Origin: Isoetes taiwanensis
Taxonomy: Eukaryota > Streptophyta > Lycopodiopsida > Isoetales > Isoetaceae
Length of the DNA: 64,000 nt
Direction of reading: 5' to 3'
NCBI GenBank assembly: GCA_021234155.1
Contig: JAJEKV010000032.1
Span: 12,976,283-13,040,282, forward strand
Within the stretch, counting starts at the first letter, position 1, and the number at the start of each line of letters is the position of its first letter. Positions 43,590-55,450 of the stretch are shown here, piece by piece. The translations under genes were made by a program, and so were the position numbers. Under the pieces are notes generated by a model. That model was not told the origin of the DNA, did not search any database, and worked only from the letters and a program-made list of their open reading frames with translations.

Positions 43590-43695
43590 TAATCACATGT
43601 GGGATGTCAACCGTGTTTGTCAGGAATGCATATCAAAACAGAAACTTGAGGAGGAAAGGAAATTGTTGGAGGAACGGAAAACTGAGGTATGCCCA
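43590..43695 (+). pseudogene. Exon-like piece of a coiled-coil protein gene, copy on the plus strand
   Basis: The frame reads MWDVNRVCQECISKQKLEEE, then RKLLEERKTE, and ends at GAG|GTATGC, a donor-like site. The same text occurs on the minus strand at 44910-45110 and 46877-47070. The Glu/Lys/Arg heptad-like sequence predicts a coiled coil. I cannot name the gene. Confidence 0.5.
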
Positions 43696-44289
43696 CAAGC
43701 TTGTTCAAAAAGTTCAGCAAACCCGTTTTTCCAATTATTTATGTCATTTTTATTTATGCATTAAAACAAGATAATCTCAAGTTATACAAAGAGATGCCTC
43801 TTTCTTCTATTCTATTCTATTCTTTATAATCTCAAGATAATCTTTCAGACATAAGGGTCGTCTTCTTAGGAGTCCAGGCATTTCCCTCCAAAAAGAACAT
43901 CAATTGTGTCTTTTTGCCAAAACTCAACAAGAAAAGACACTTTGGAACATGGTTTCTATCTACTCTCAAGCCCTATGCCTAACATGTATGTTTAAGATGG
44001 TCTACCTTTGGCCGTTTTCTTCTGCTATATGTCTTTCCCTGTTCGTGGTCTTTACCAATTTCTTCCATTTTCCTTTCAATTTTCTTAGCCTCGAGCAATG
44101 TTTGCTGCAACAAAATAAGATGTCATACATAAGTAAAGAGTGGACATAAAACAAAATGTCACATATAACTCTTCGCATGCCACTCTATTTCATGTAAAGC
44201 TATTTCATGCTTTTCATTGACTTCAAGCTCGAATAGAAATCGTTAGACCCTTATCTTCCTCATGAGAGTCCCGAAGTTCTCTAACCTGT
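43696..44289. other. Intron-like and repeated DNA of the coiled-coil gene fragments
   Basis: Around 43990-44160, CTGCTATATGTCTTTCC through TTTGCTGCAACAAAATAAGA is similar to 46130-46300. On the minus strand both encode Lys/Glu-rich text with RKMEEIE/G, probably another duplicated coiled-coil exon. A (TTCTA)n run lies at 43808-43826. Confidence 0.4.
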
Positions 44290-44520
44290 AGCAAGAATAA
44301 ACTTCAACATTGCTTGAGGCTGAGTAAAATGAAAGGAAATGGAGAATTGAGAAAGACCATGAACTACACTTATAGATGCTGGAGGCGGAACATGAAAGGC
44401 ATAAAGCAGAGATATGATTCTTTTTACCAGATTTGCATGCACCGGTTGAAGACTTTGCAGATTATGTGCAAACAGCGAACTTTGTTTTTGACAACTGTTC
44501 TTCATAGTGTCGCCTTTTAG
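44290..44520 (+). pseudogene. Inverted copy of a coiled-coil exon, degraded
   Basis: The plus-strand sequence TGAAAGGAAATGGAGAATTG and GATGCTGGAGGCGGAACATG resembles, in the opposite orientation, 43990-44120 and 46130-46230. Frames contain stops. A frame of 68 codons (44314-44520) is open but gives no recognisable protein. Confidence 0.35.
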
Positions 44521-44677
44521 ATAATACCTCACATTCTGTCTGGAATTCCTTAGAAATTCCTTCTTTTGTCTGTATTTCTTGTTTTCGTCTGATATCGTTC
44601 ATTTCCTACATAAATATTCAGGATAGAGGACATGAATGTGATGGGTTTCTAGACATGGTTATCCTACATGGGCAGCT

Positions 44678-45240
44678 CTATAAATCTTTATATTTTACCT
44701 GATCGTTCCGTTGCGAAATCTCTTTCAAATGCCTTGTAAGTTCTACTTGCTTTTCTTCAAGCTGATACTCTGACTGGTTTTTGATCTCTAACACTATTTT
44801 TTCAGCGGCAACCACTGCTCTTATATCTGGAATGACATGGTTAAATGGCGTAAATAATTGGGTTTTCTGAACGTTTTTCAAAGTTTCTGATGGAAACCAA
44901 TGCACAAGCTTATGGGCATAGCTCAGTTTTCTGGTCCTCCAGCAGTTTCATTTCTTCCTCAAGTTTCTGTTTTGATATGCAAAACTCGTGGCATTCTTGA
45001 CAAATACGGTTGACATCCCACTGTTGTGATATAATCTGTTGTTCCAATAAAGCAATGCTTCGTAGCATTGCTTGCTCCTTTCTTTCTTGTTCATTAATCT
45101 TCTCTTGCAATGCAGTTTCAACAATCTGGCTTGCACCTCACATTTTTGAAACGACCTCAATTTAATCATCCTGCAAAATGAATGAATATGTTTACTTAAG
45201 TCATAGCTCTTATCATAAATAACCCAGAAGTGTAAATCAT
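44678..45240 (-). pseudogene. Coiled-coil protein gene fragment, exons on the minus strand
   Basis: One frame (45110-44910) reads MQEKINEQERKEQAMLRSIA, then LLEQQIISQQWDVNRICQEC and KLEEEMKLLEDQKTE. A second (44905-44678) has AVVAAEKIVLEIKNQSEYQL then EEKQVELTRHLKEISQRNDQ. Both are strongly helical and charged. They look like neighbouring exons of one protein with a Cys-x2-Cys-like spot (CQECHEFC). I do not recognise the family. Long coiled-coil factors, possibly of the XS/XH type, are an option that I cannot support further. Upstream pieces lie at 45241-45501. Confidence 0.5.
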
Positions 45241-45501
45241 TCACATGGAATAAGAATGACTCTGCCTTTTCTTCAAAAGCTTTGTAACGAAATCATTTGC
45301 TCTCGGTTCTATATGTTTTTGAAGCTCATCTATTTGCGTTCTGGAATCTGCAAACGGTATACTAAGTTTTACCTCAACCAACCCCCCCTTCCCCCCGAAA
45401 ACAGTAAAAGCTCCTAGTAGAAGAGTTAGACCTTGAAGATGTTGCCGCAAGCTTTTCAATAAGAGAAGATAGTCTAGAACATGGTTTCTATCTAGTCTCA
45501 A
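45241..45501 (-). pseudogene. Further exon-like piece of the coiled-coil gene
   Basis: The frame ends with DSRTQIDELQKHIEPRANDF followed by VTKLLKKRQSHSYSM, which is helical and charged and lies just upstream of the 44678-45240 exons on the same strand. The C-rich run near 45385 (CCCCCCTTCCCCCC) inside the frame suggests that its first half is not coding. Confidence 0.35.
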
Positions 45502-46876
45502 GCTCTATGCCTATTACGTATTTCATCGTCCAATTTGGAGTTCTCCTAGAAAAAATAGACAGAATATCCAGATTAGATTGACTAACATATCATGTTGATT
45601 CTTATCCATCCTCTCCATTTCCTCTTTCTTTTTGTAGCCTTAAGCTGAATAAGCTGTCGTTGTGTAACTTGCTAACTGACCTGTACACCCAAAGATTATA
45701 GATGTAAATACCTATAACAAATCACCAGAAACAATATGCCTAAGCTTTTCTGCAATCGGGATACCAGTCTTATTTTCAACACCATTCTCACTTATTTTCT
45801 ATACTCTGTTAGATGCTATCAAACAATCTTTGTCCTGACAATCTGGTCAACTCAAAGACAAATCATATGCATCAAAAACAATCCCAAGGCGAAGAAATGA
45901 GTAACTATATCTGCTCGAAGGTAATAGAAAGTCATGCAAATATTCGGCAGCCCTTAACGTTTTCCCTATGGCATTAGTAATTGATGCCTATTTCTTTTGT
46001 GAACTGCACAGTAAAAAGTTCTCATGTTACTCAAACTGACTATGTGTTAATTTATTGCCATTTCCTATAGGTAAGGTTGCAAGAAGACCAGACAGAGAAG
46101 GTCTTTCATTGTCAGGAAGTAGAAGCATATCTCTGCTATATGTCTTTCATGTCTGGCCTCCAGCTTCTGTACGTGTAGTCATGGTATCTCTCAATTTCTT
46201 CCATTTTCCTTTTAATTTTCTTAACCTTAACCAATCTCTGCTGCAACAAAATAAGACGTGATACATAAGTGAGAGCGGACATAAGACAAAATGTTACATT
46301 TAACACTTCCCTCTAATGCATGCCTCTCTGACTTGGTTGAAGATAAAGTCACTCTCGAACTTAGAAATCGTTTGCCCCTTGTCTTGCTCATGAGAGTCCC
46401 GAACTTTTGCTTACCTTGAAATATGTTTCAGATTCCTTTTCTTACATTTTTCTTTTCACAAGATATGCATGCTCCTGTTGAAGACTTTGCAGATTTTGTG
46501 GAAACAGCGAGCTTTGTTTTGGCAACTGTTCTTCATAGTGTCCCTGCATATGATAACTCAGATTTCACCTGGCATCTAAGATGGTAAGCATGAAGATGTA
46601 ATAATTTATTAATCAGTATGATAATTCACCAAGGCACCTTCTGCAGCTCCTTAGAAATTGTTTCCAGATATGGTTATCCTACGTGGGCAGGGCTATAAAT
46701 CTACATATTTTACCTGATTTTTCTATTGCAAAATCTGTTTAAAAGTCTTGTAAGTCTTGCTTGCTTTTCTTCAGCTGAATAACTGGCCTTGGACTAAATA
46801 AGTGGAAAAATGGATGTTGCTCAACTTTTTTTCAAAGCTTCAGATGGAAACCAATGCACAAGCTTGTCAACATACC
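45502..46876. other. Intron-like DNA with duplicated coiled-coil pieces
   Basis: 46130-46300 and 46470-46560 repeat 43990-44160 and 44440-44510. No other gene is seen. Confidence 0.4.
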
Positions 46877-47070
46877 TCAGTTTTCTATTCCTCCTGCAGT
46901 TCCTTCTCTCTTCAAGTTTCTGTTTTGATATGCAAAGCTCATGGCATTCCTGACAAGTACGGTTGACATCCGACCGTTGTGATATAATCTGTTGTTCAAA
47001 TAAAGCAATGCTTGCAACATTATTTGCTCCTTTCTTTCTTGTTCATTAATCTTCTCTTCCAATGCAATTT
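46877..47070 (-). pseudogene. Coiled-coil gene fragment, third copy, frameshifted
   Basis: EEKINEQERKEQIMLQA shifts after about 17 residues into the frame LFEQQIISQRSDVNRTCQEC and KLEE. It matches 44910-45110 and contains an indel after the EQIMLQA codons, so it is a dead copy. Confidence 0.55.
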
Positions 47071-47760
47071 CAACAATTTGGCTTTCATTTCTGAAACATA
47101 AACCTCAATTAGACCATCTTGCAAAGTCTACCGTCTGACAGATGCATTGTCCATTGAGTCCCTTAAGGTCCTTCTGCTCTCTGTACACTCTTCTTTCTTT
47201 AAAAATGAAATGTCAGATGCTTGACTAGCTATTTTACCCTTCGTTTCCGGTCATTTGATCGTTACTTCCATTATCACGTGATAATTCAAACTTTCTGAGT
47301 CCTCATTTTGCTGCATTGTTGCATTGTTCTGCGGCGTTGTGCGACACAAGACATATGCTCATATCGTAAAGAGTGTTGCCAAATTGCATAGGTTAGATTT
47401 TACTTACCACCATCTGCACCATAGGTTAGAGTCAAATGGCAAATGCTGAATAAATATCACCTGCTGTGAACTCTCTGCAGCTGATCTCTATTCAGCATTT
47501 GCCATTTCGGATATGGTTTTATGGAGAAAGTTGCCTCTATTTTCGGCTGATCTGAAGATTTGGTCCCTATTTGGCCATAGCTCCTGCGGAGTTGAGCTGG
47601 AGAAAGGTTTTGCACGTCCGAATTGAAGAGAAAAATAACGGAATATTGAAGAGAATATTCTATAGGGCAAATGCCAAGCCATCCATGGAAATTTAGATGT
47701 GCCAGCCTTCAATTAAAAAAGAAATTTAGGCCCAGATTCTACTAGCCGGAAGTTCTTACC
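47071..47760. other. No gene; inverted repeat around 47438-47507
   Basis: AAATGGCAAATGCTGAATA (about 47436) and TATTCAGCATTTGCCATTT (about 47489) form a 19-bp inverted repeat about 35 bp apart. Minus frames to the right of it are of uncertain meaning. Confidence 0.45.
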
Positions 47761-48018
47761 TGACGAATTGCAGAAGTCCACAATAGCATTGTTTATTATG
47801 AGTTTTAAGATTCCATTACAGCCCGGCAATTCCTGATGTGGCGACTTATCACAGATTTTACTTTCGGGCAAGATCCCTTGGGAGTTTGATGGTACTTTGA
47901 CAAAAACCTGCCATCTCGATGTAGTTGTGTATTGCTGAAGAATTGACGGAATAGGAGTGGAATAGTGGCGTTGGAATTTAGGGTGGAAGATCTCGACTCG
48001 AATGCTGATAAACGGCAT
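47761..48018 (-). CDS. Possible first exon of an unknown gene
   Basis: The frame starts at an ATG (MPFISIRVEIFHPKFQR), is open for ~85 codons and reaches CAG|GTAAGA, a near-perfect plant splice donor, at about 47758-47763. The protein text ends LPGCNGILKLIINNAIVDFC. I recognise no domain. It lies on the same strand as, and upstream of, the coiled-coil exons, so it could be their first exon. Nothing visible links them directly. Confidence 0.3.
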
Positions 48019-48109
48019 TCAGTAGAATCGGGGCCTTAAATGTGTCCAATCCCATATTCCAAAGGATGACTACTAGACAAGAGTCTTACTATAGAAAATA
48101 GAGATACTA

Positions 48110-48340
48110 TTGATTAAATATAACAAGAGAGCTTACTGTGTTAGTACAGAGTTTGCCTTGGTGGTGGAAGGTCGTGGGTTCAAGTCCCTAGAGTAAGTGG
48201 GGAGCTCTAGAAAAAATAGAATCTAAATGAGTATAATAATATATATTTAAAGGATGTTGGCATGATGGTAAGGGCATATGGCTAGAGCTGGGAGGTCACA
48301 AGTTCAAAGTCTTCAAATTTTTGTTTGTTTATTTATTTAT
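48110..48340 (+). repeat. tRNA-like, SINE-like boxes
   Basis: GCCTTGGTGGTGGAAGG with GTGGGTTCAAGTCCC (about 48154-48190), and TGGCATGATGGTAAGGGC with GGTCACAAGTTCAAAGTC (about 48257-48312), resemble RNA polymerase III A and B boxes with usual spacing. The second is followed by a T-rich and ATTT-repeat tail. They could be two tRNA-derived SINEs in tandem. Confidence 0.4.
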
Positions 48341-48499
48341 TTATTTTTGCTTCCCTTTCCTTCTTCGGCGCCGAGGATGTTTTGGACGTCCCAAATTGAA
48401 TTTAAAAACCGCAATATGTCGTCGATGCCGATTTTGCTCCTGAGCCAAATTGGTGATGCTGACGATCCGTCCAGGGTTGCTCTAAGCTAAACAAAGTGT

Positions 48500-48819
48500 G
48501 CCCGACGCAATGGAACAAAAGTCGTCCCAATCCAAGTTTCCTAGAGAAAGTTATGGCCTCTGAAAGAAAGGGACTGCATTTTGTCGAATCCTCAACATAA
48601 CCTTACCTTAACACCTTAAAATTTTCTTCCCAACTAGCTCATTCCTCATATACTTAGGCCAACAATCATCCTACCTATGGGTTTGGAGTAACTTTCCGAT
48701 ATTAGAGGTCCCTACTATCTAAACGATCTAACGAGTTAAAACATGGCCAGTGCTATGATCTGGTCTACCAAAATCATAGTGCTATGATCTAGTCTACCAA
48801 AATCATGCTCTGATACCAT
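48500..48819 (-). other. Leader remnant of a second chromovirus, with PBS
   Basis: GCTCTGATACCA at 48807-48818 is the reverse of TGGTATCAGAGC, the plant initiator-Met primer-binding site, one base from the LTR. The ~110 bp before it resemble 15360-15444 of the first element (ACATGG-C-GTGCT ... GGTCT-CCAA). The rest of the internal region is missing. Confidence 0.7.
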
Positions 48820-50300
48820 TGTGACGCTCCCCGAACCTGTACGATGCTCTCATTGTATAAATACGAAAAATTCCCCTCCCGTGGCGACTCCATCACAACA
48901 GAAAGGCCCTCCGTCTGACTTGGAGCACTGGTGATGGGCAAGTGTCCGGATGAAGGACATGGAGGTGTCATTCGTCCCATGCCTTCTATGGAAATCCTAT
49001 ATAGCGGAAGCATACATACATGTTAGCACCTGGCAACAATACAAATAAATAATATGCCACCACGAAGGGTGGCTCATCCATCACTAATACGAGCAATGAC
49101 ATAATACCAATATAACATAGGAAATGCACCATAAATAAGAATTCTACCCCGAGCTCAGACTCAAGGGAGTCAACTAATAGTCAGGGCCTCTGGATCACAA
49201 CAGACGGAATCATGACAATGGCGTTGGCTGGCATAGAACAATGGCTAGGGTAGTCCACTCCATCCGCCCCTCATGTGCACACTTTGCAGATAGGCTGAAT
49301 CATGCTAGGACATGGCTGTATCCTTCCAGAGACGCAATCTCATGGAGTCACCCCGGTCCGATGAGGCAAGAAAGGAGGGGTCCTTTCCAGAGCATGGTGC
49401 TTCCATGGGTGGCTAGAGGATCGTGGCCCCACTGGCGATCATGCAGTACCTGACTTGAACCCCCAAAATCCATAGGCCGCCCGGCGTGCCCATCGAGCCC
49501 AGGACGTCCCTATAGGCACGTATCCTACAACCCAGGAGGTGTCAGATCCATACCCGACCCATACGCAATGACTGACTATAGACTTAGCCATAGTAGGGAG
49601 CCTTGTAGCCACGCTAGGCAAGGTCCCACCCCCACTTCACCACCGTGATCTTTGTCTGGTGCTCCGCCACATCCTACTATCGACAGCCAGGTGGGCTCTT
49701 GTACACAAGCCGTATTTAATGGGATTTAAGGGGTTATAACTAGGAGCATCTCTAGATCTAGATAGCTTTTAGGTCTCTACCCCCCTTAATCCAATACAAC
49801 ACAGGAGGAACAAAAAGAGAAAACAGCAATCAGATACAAACATCCATCATCATCATAAGTAGAATCATAGAATAGAATCTAATCATCCATCTACTCAAAC
49901 AAGGGTTAGAAGAATACAAGCTATGCTAAACCTAACCGGTATCATAGCTATCTCTCTGGTTGTCCGTCCTTCTGGCTGAAACCAAGATGAGCAACAACTC
50001 CTCCTCCACCAATTTCTCCCAAATCGATTTGGGGCAAATTGGGGTCCCCAATTTGGGTGTCCCAAATTAGCAAGCTTGCCTTGCCCAATCGATTTAGGCC
50101 AGGTGGCAACTCTAAATTGGTTATTATTAATTAATTTAATATTAGATTAAGCCTTAGGTTTATGGTTAGGTTTCCACCATAATAATTAATGATTAACATT
50201 GCTACCCTTAGCTTATGAATAACTAATGCACCATTAATTATTCATAATGACGTGTCATGTATTTATACTTAAAAGGCATATAAATATGTGGAACGTCACA
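48820..50300 (-). repeat. 5' LTR of a related chromovirus
   Basis: This 1,481-bp LTR begins TGTGACGCTCC and ends GAACGTCACA like the LTRs at 3880 and 17021. It shares internal blocks such as GTTGGCTGGCATA, the GTCCACTCCATCCGCCCCTC segment, GTGCACACTTTGCAGA and GGCTCTTGTACAC. It is clearly a different subfamily copy. It inserted exactly at one end of a repeat copy (TATAGCATAC at 50301, compare 53476). Confidence 0.85.
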
Positions 50301-51625
50301 TATAGCATACGAAGATATAGGTGACTCTATTATAGACAGTAATTCCATGATTATGTGATGCTACTACGTGAAATCAAAGAAAAGCAGGAGAATAAAAAAC
50401 AAATTCTAACATAGGCGACATACCTTTTATGAAGTTGCTTATAGTCTTAGTCAGTCTTAGTGAATTGAAAAACTTGGACGATCTAAGCCTAATTATACCC
50501 AGAGAGATCCACAAGAAATCTCACATGTAGATTGATCCATAAAAAATCTTCCTAAATCCAGGCTATCTGGAACCACCACAAATTTTCATATGTGCATCAG
50601 ATTACCATGCTCGAATGGTGCCACCATCAAGAGAAAGAGATGCCAATCTTTATCTTGTTGCAATTCATCGAAAACTGTCACGTCCAAGAACCAATCTAAT
50701 ATATTTGACAGAATCAGAGAAGTTCTATCACTGGTTCTAAATTTTTTGCAAAGTCTGATTTTTTTTTTTTTTTCTCTGAAGATTGGACCCTATAGATGAA
50801 TCATCATTTTTTAGATATAAATCATGGTTTTGCAGGGACATCTTTCCCACATTTCTGAAAAGATAGAAGACAGATGTCTCATGGATAGGGTTCTTGTCTA
50901 AAAAGCGGCGCAAAAATGACCTCTTTGTAAAATACAGATGCCTCATAAAAAAACTACCCAAAGTGGCAGTGGAGAAAAAAAGAGCTACGGAACCAAAAAA
51001 GAAAAAGAAAAATAGGAGACTCAATTATATATGTGTAGAAAATGTAATGGTATATGATTTGGACCATAATAGGTCATAGACATAAACAGCAACTAATTTT
51101 GTTAGATAAATGAATACTAAACACTAGCTTAAAACCCTTTTTCTTTCAAAACCGCAATAGTTTATAAATAAACATGTTTTAATTTGTTACAAAACCTATT
51201 ATTGGTTCCATGTAAGCCACCACACAATAAGCTACAACTTTTGCTAATAGCTAAAAAGCTATAGAATAGAATAGAATAAAATAGATTTTTTAACATCCAT
51301 AAAGACCATATAAATATGATCTATTAAATGATACGATCAACTTTATCTCTCCAACTTATAGATGGTTATTAGTTTTAATCCATTATCAGTTGCAATCTAT
51401 AGATGGACTATGATATTGAGCGATTAATAATAAGTCATGCTGAGGATGAAATGACTAACTCTTCAAAAGACACTTCTTTTTTGTAATTGTTGCCCATAAC
51501 ACTCCCCATGACTATACATGTACTCTCTCATGGCATGCATTTGGCCAAATTACAATTACAAGTAAGGGCAAAAGAATGGTACAATGGCCCCTTTTACAGA
51601 TATGTTTTATGCATTTATTGATTGG
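50301..51625. repeat. Repeat unit, right arm copy B (part 1)
   Basis: 50301-51080 is directly repeated at about 53476-54200 (TGATGCTACTACGTGAAATC; ATGTGCATCAGATTACCATG; AAGCGGCGCAAAAATGACC). 51080-51620 is an inverted copy of 40600-41050 on the left. The frames here give no recognisable protein. Confidence 0.75.
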
Positions 51626-51938
51626 TAATCCATAGGTGAATCAAGTTTTTGTTATTGCATCTGCTTCATTTTGGATCATGACCATTTTTGTGAAACGGGA
51701 TAGGATGGATAAATCTCAAGGCAAAGGAAAACGTGTTGGAGATTTAGTAGTATGCTTTGGGAAAATGCTAATTGATCAATATGGCACAACATCTATCAGC
51801 ATTTCCCCAAGACATACTATTAGATCTCCAACACGTTTTCCTTTGCCTTGAGATTTATCCATCCTGCTCCATTTCACAAAAATGATCATCAAAATGAAGC
51901 AGATGCAATAACAAAAACTTGATTCACCTATGGATATT
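51626..51938. repeat. Foldback element 2
   Basis: This imperfect palindrome has ~140-bp arms that start TAATCCATAGGTGAATCAAG and end CTTGATTCACCTATGGATATTA. It is the same family as 40152-40571 but has a single short centre. Confidence 0.85.
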
Positions 51939-51949
51939 ATGTATCAATA

Positions 51950-52491
51950 AATAAATGTATGTAAAAGGGATGCGCTGCCGCCATAGTAACCAGCTGCTGA
52001 ATAGTAGTATCAACCACAACTTGTGTGGTACATTGAGCTTTGGTGTAGTCACTACTTCATAAGTCATGTTTGCTGGTATTCTTTCGGCAGTTGCTGTTGT
52101 TGGACTAGCTGGGCTGATGCTATTATTGCCATAGTATTGTGTTGCCATATGATTTGAGAATTGTCTTGCATTATCTATTTTCTTCCCACAAATGCATAAT
52201 AAATTCTCTGCAAAATGTTTCCGCATAACAATAAGAAAATTCTCTAGGTCTAATATTTGAAGCATTATAGCATTGCAATCAAAGTACCATGTTACCTGGA
52301 TTCGAAAAGACTTTAGGGATTGATTGTGCAAATTCACATGTCGCCTCCATAGCCAGATAAAGACTCGCAGCTCCTACAATGGCATGCGCTTCCATAGCTC
52401 TTAAGGGACTCCATGAGCTTGTCAAAGCTATCATTCTATTGCTATTAAGTGCCACCATGACCATCTCAAGCAATGCTTTGGTAAAATGCAT
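51950..52491 (-). pseudogene. Recurring protein-like segment, right copy 1
   Basis: It starts MHFTKALLEMVMVALNSNRM, with Arg where the left copy has a stop. The N-terminal frame is lost at NPGNMVL, but the next frame joins both later parts without a break: ARQFSNHMATQYYGNNSISP, ASPTTATAERIPANMTYEVV and PKLNVPHKLW. It then shifts before LILLF. A small deletion relative to the other copies restores that internal frame. Confidence 0.55.
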
Positions 52492-53475
52492 TTTTGGTAG
52501 TCATATCCTTCGAGGAAACCAGTATCCTACAGAAATCAAGATCAAGACGTCACTCATTGATTGCTTGATTGACCTAGCCAAGCCAACAACAAGGGTCGAA
52601 ATTAGGGGGTTCCTCCCCGGAATTTTCGAATAAGGTTAGAAATATCCAATTTGATAAAGTGGATGTAGACAAATTTTCGGTTGAAATTTTGTAAAAATCG
52701 TGTACAAACCGGAAAATTCCGGCAAGCATAAATAAAGGGCGGCATTTGTGTTAGTTAGTGCAAAATCTAAATTCGGACCTGGTAAACCAATAGAGCCAAG
52801 TGGAAACCCCTAGAGCCAAGTAATAATGGTGACCATGTCAGTATCCTTTGAGGAAACCAGTATCCTACAAGAAATCAAGATCAAGATGTCATCCATTGAT
52901 TGCTTGATTGACCTAGCGAAGTGGAAACCACTAGGGCCAAGTAAGAATGGGTGACTAGGTTAGCGTCCTTCCAGGAAACCAATAAGGCCAAGTAAGTCAA
53001 TGGCGAAGGAAAAGGAGAAAATGACATTTAAATCAATAAGTGGGACATCTCCAAACCCCCCAGCCCAGCCTACCAGCTACATAATCGCACTCCATTGCTA
53101 TCGATGTGACTAAAAAAAGTGTTATTTTTAGTAGAAAAATTGTCTGATTCTACTCAAGCCCCTGCATCGGAAGAAGTCCAAGCCCTTCCATCTTCACCTT
53201 GCTCTGCCACTCCGTGGCAATTTTTGCTTCAGCCCCTGCATCTGGGAGCTTCTGCGTCTGCGACCTTCTGTGAGCTTTTTGCGTCTGAAAACTTTTGTGG
53301 GGAGGCCAATGCAGCCTCTGCAGAATAGTTGGTCTTCACTAGCATGGCTAAACTCAGGCAAACATTATCATGTTTGAATTTGGCGCAGTAAAGAGCCCTA
53401 GAGGCAACACTTACAACAGAAAGAGATACATGTGAGTCTATGTTAGAACAAATTCCATGATTAATCTCACTTATA
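52492..53475. repeat. Repeat unit continuation (inverted) and short unique stretch
   Basis: 52500-53110 is the inverse of 38650-39600 (single ~345-bp units). 53119-53328 is an open frame of 69 codons (SEEVQALPSSPCSATPWQFL) with no recognisable domain and probably meaningless. 53400-53475 leads into the next direct copy. Confidence 0.6.
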
Positions 53476-54694
53476 GCATACAAAGATATAGATGACTCTA
53501 TTATAGATAGTAATTCCGTGATTATGTGATGCTACTACGTGAAATCAAAGAATAGACGACATACCTTTTATGAAGCTGCTTACAGTCTTAGTGAGTTTTA
53601 TTGAATTGAAAAGCTTGGACGATCTAAGCCTATTTATACCTAGAGAGATCCACAAGAAATGTTATACGTAGATTGATCCATAAAAAATCTTTCTAAATCC
53701 AGGCTAACTACAAATTTTCACACGTGCATCAGATTACCATGCTCGAATGTTGCCACTATCAAGAGAAAGAGATGTCAATCTTTATCTTGCTGCAATTCAT
53801 CGAAAACTATCACCTCCAAGAACCAATCTAATATATCTGACAGAATCAGAGAAGATCTATCACAGATTCTGATTTTGATTTTTTTGCAAAGTTTGATCTG
53901 TTTTTTTTCTCTCCAGATCGGACCCTATAGATGAATCATCGTTCTTAGATATGAATCATGGTTTTGCGAAGATATCTTGTTCACGTCTCTGAAAAGACAG
54001 AAGACAGTTGTCTCACAAATAAGGTTCTTGTCTTAAAAGCGGCGCAAAAATGACCTTTTTACAAAATATGAATATCTCATAGAGAAAACACCCAAAGTGG
54101 CGGTGGAGACAAAATGATCAACGGAACCAAAAAAGATAAAGAAAAATAGGAGACTCAATTATGTATGTGTAGAAAACATAATGGCATATGATTCGGACAA
54201 TGATAGGTATCAAATTAATGAATACTAAACAATACACTAGCTTAAAACCCTTTTCTTTCAAAACCACAATAGTGTATAAATAAACATGTTTTAATTTGTT
54301 AAACAACCTATTATTGGTTCCATGTACGCCACCACACAATAAGCTACAACTTTTGCGAATGGCTAAAAAGCTATAGAATAGAATAGAATAAAATAGATTT
54401 TTTAACATCCATGAAGACCATATAAATATGATCTATTAAGTGATACGATCAACTTTGTCTCTTCAACTTATTGATGGTTCTGGTGCATTCTATAGATCGA
54501 CTATGATATTGAGCTATTAATAATAAGTCATGCTGAGGATGAACTGACTAACTCTTCAAAATGCCCATAGCACTCCCCATGACTATACATGTACTCTCTC
54601 TTGGCATGCATTTGGCCAAATGACAATTACAAGTAGGCAAAAAGAATGGTACAATGGCCCCTTTTACAGATTTGTTTTATACATTTATTGATTG
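53476..54694. repeat. Repeat unit, direct duplicate of 50301-51620
   Basis: The order of blocks is the same as in copy B, with small indels and substitutions. No gene is seen. Confidence 0.75.
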
Positions 54695-54906
54695 ATAATC
54701 CATAGGTGAATCAAGTATTTGTTATTGCATCTGCTTCATTTTGGATCATGACCATTTTTGTGAAACGGAGTAGGATGGATAAATCTCAAGGCAAAGGGAA
54801 ACATGTCGGAGATTTAGTAGTATGTTTTGGAGAAATGTTGATCGATCAAGATGGCACAAAATCTATCAGCATTTCCCCAAAGCATACTACTAAATCTCCA
54901 ACACGT
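54695..54906. repeat. Foldback element 3, truncated
   Basis: The left arm is complete. The right arm stops at CTAAATCTCCAACACGT, where the sequence jumps into the protein-like segment. This fixes a deletion junction. Confidence 0.8.
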
Positions 54907-55450
54907 ACAATAAATGTATATAAAAGGGATAAATGCAATGCCGCCATAGTAATCAGCTGCTGAATAGTAGTGTCAACCCACAACTTGTGTGGTACATTGA
55001 GCTTTGGTGTAGTCACTACTTCATAAGACGTGTTTTCTCGTATTCTTTCGGCAGTTGCTGTTGTTGGACTAGCTGGAAATGATGCTAATGATGTTATTGC
55101 CATAGATTTTTTAACGTCCATGAAGACCATATAAATATTATCTATTAAGTGATACGATCAACTTTGTCTCTCCAACTTATTGATGGTTATTAGTTTTGAT
55201 CCATTAAGCATTATCTGGTGCAATCTATAGATGGACTATGATATTGAGCAATTAATAATAAGTCATGCTGAGAATGTAATGACTTACTCTTTAAAAGACA
55301 CTTCTTTTTTGTAATTATTACCCATAGCACTCCCCATGACTATACATATACTCTCTCTTGGAATGCATTTGGACGAATGACAATTACAAGTAGGATAAAA
55401 GAATGGTACAATGGCCCCTTTTACAAATTTGTTTTATACATGTATCGATT
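54907..55450. repeat. Partial protein-like segment plus repeat remnant
   Basis: 54915-55105 (minus) reads TSLASFPASPTTATAERIRE and YEVVTTPKLNVPHKLWVDTT. It then joins directly to a copy of 51290-51620. The unit has therefore been rearranged by internal deletion. Confidence 0.65.

Noticed and set aside
53119-53328. 69-codon Ala/Ser-rich plus-strand frame
   Set aside because: No homologous frame appears in other repeat copies and no domain is visible. It is probably chance.
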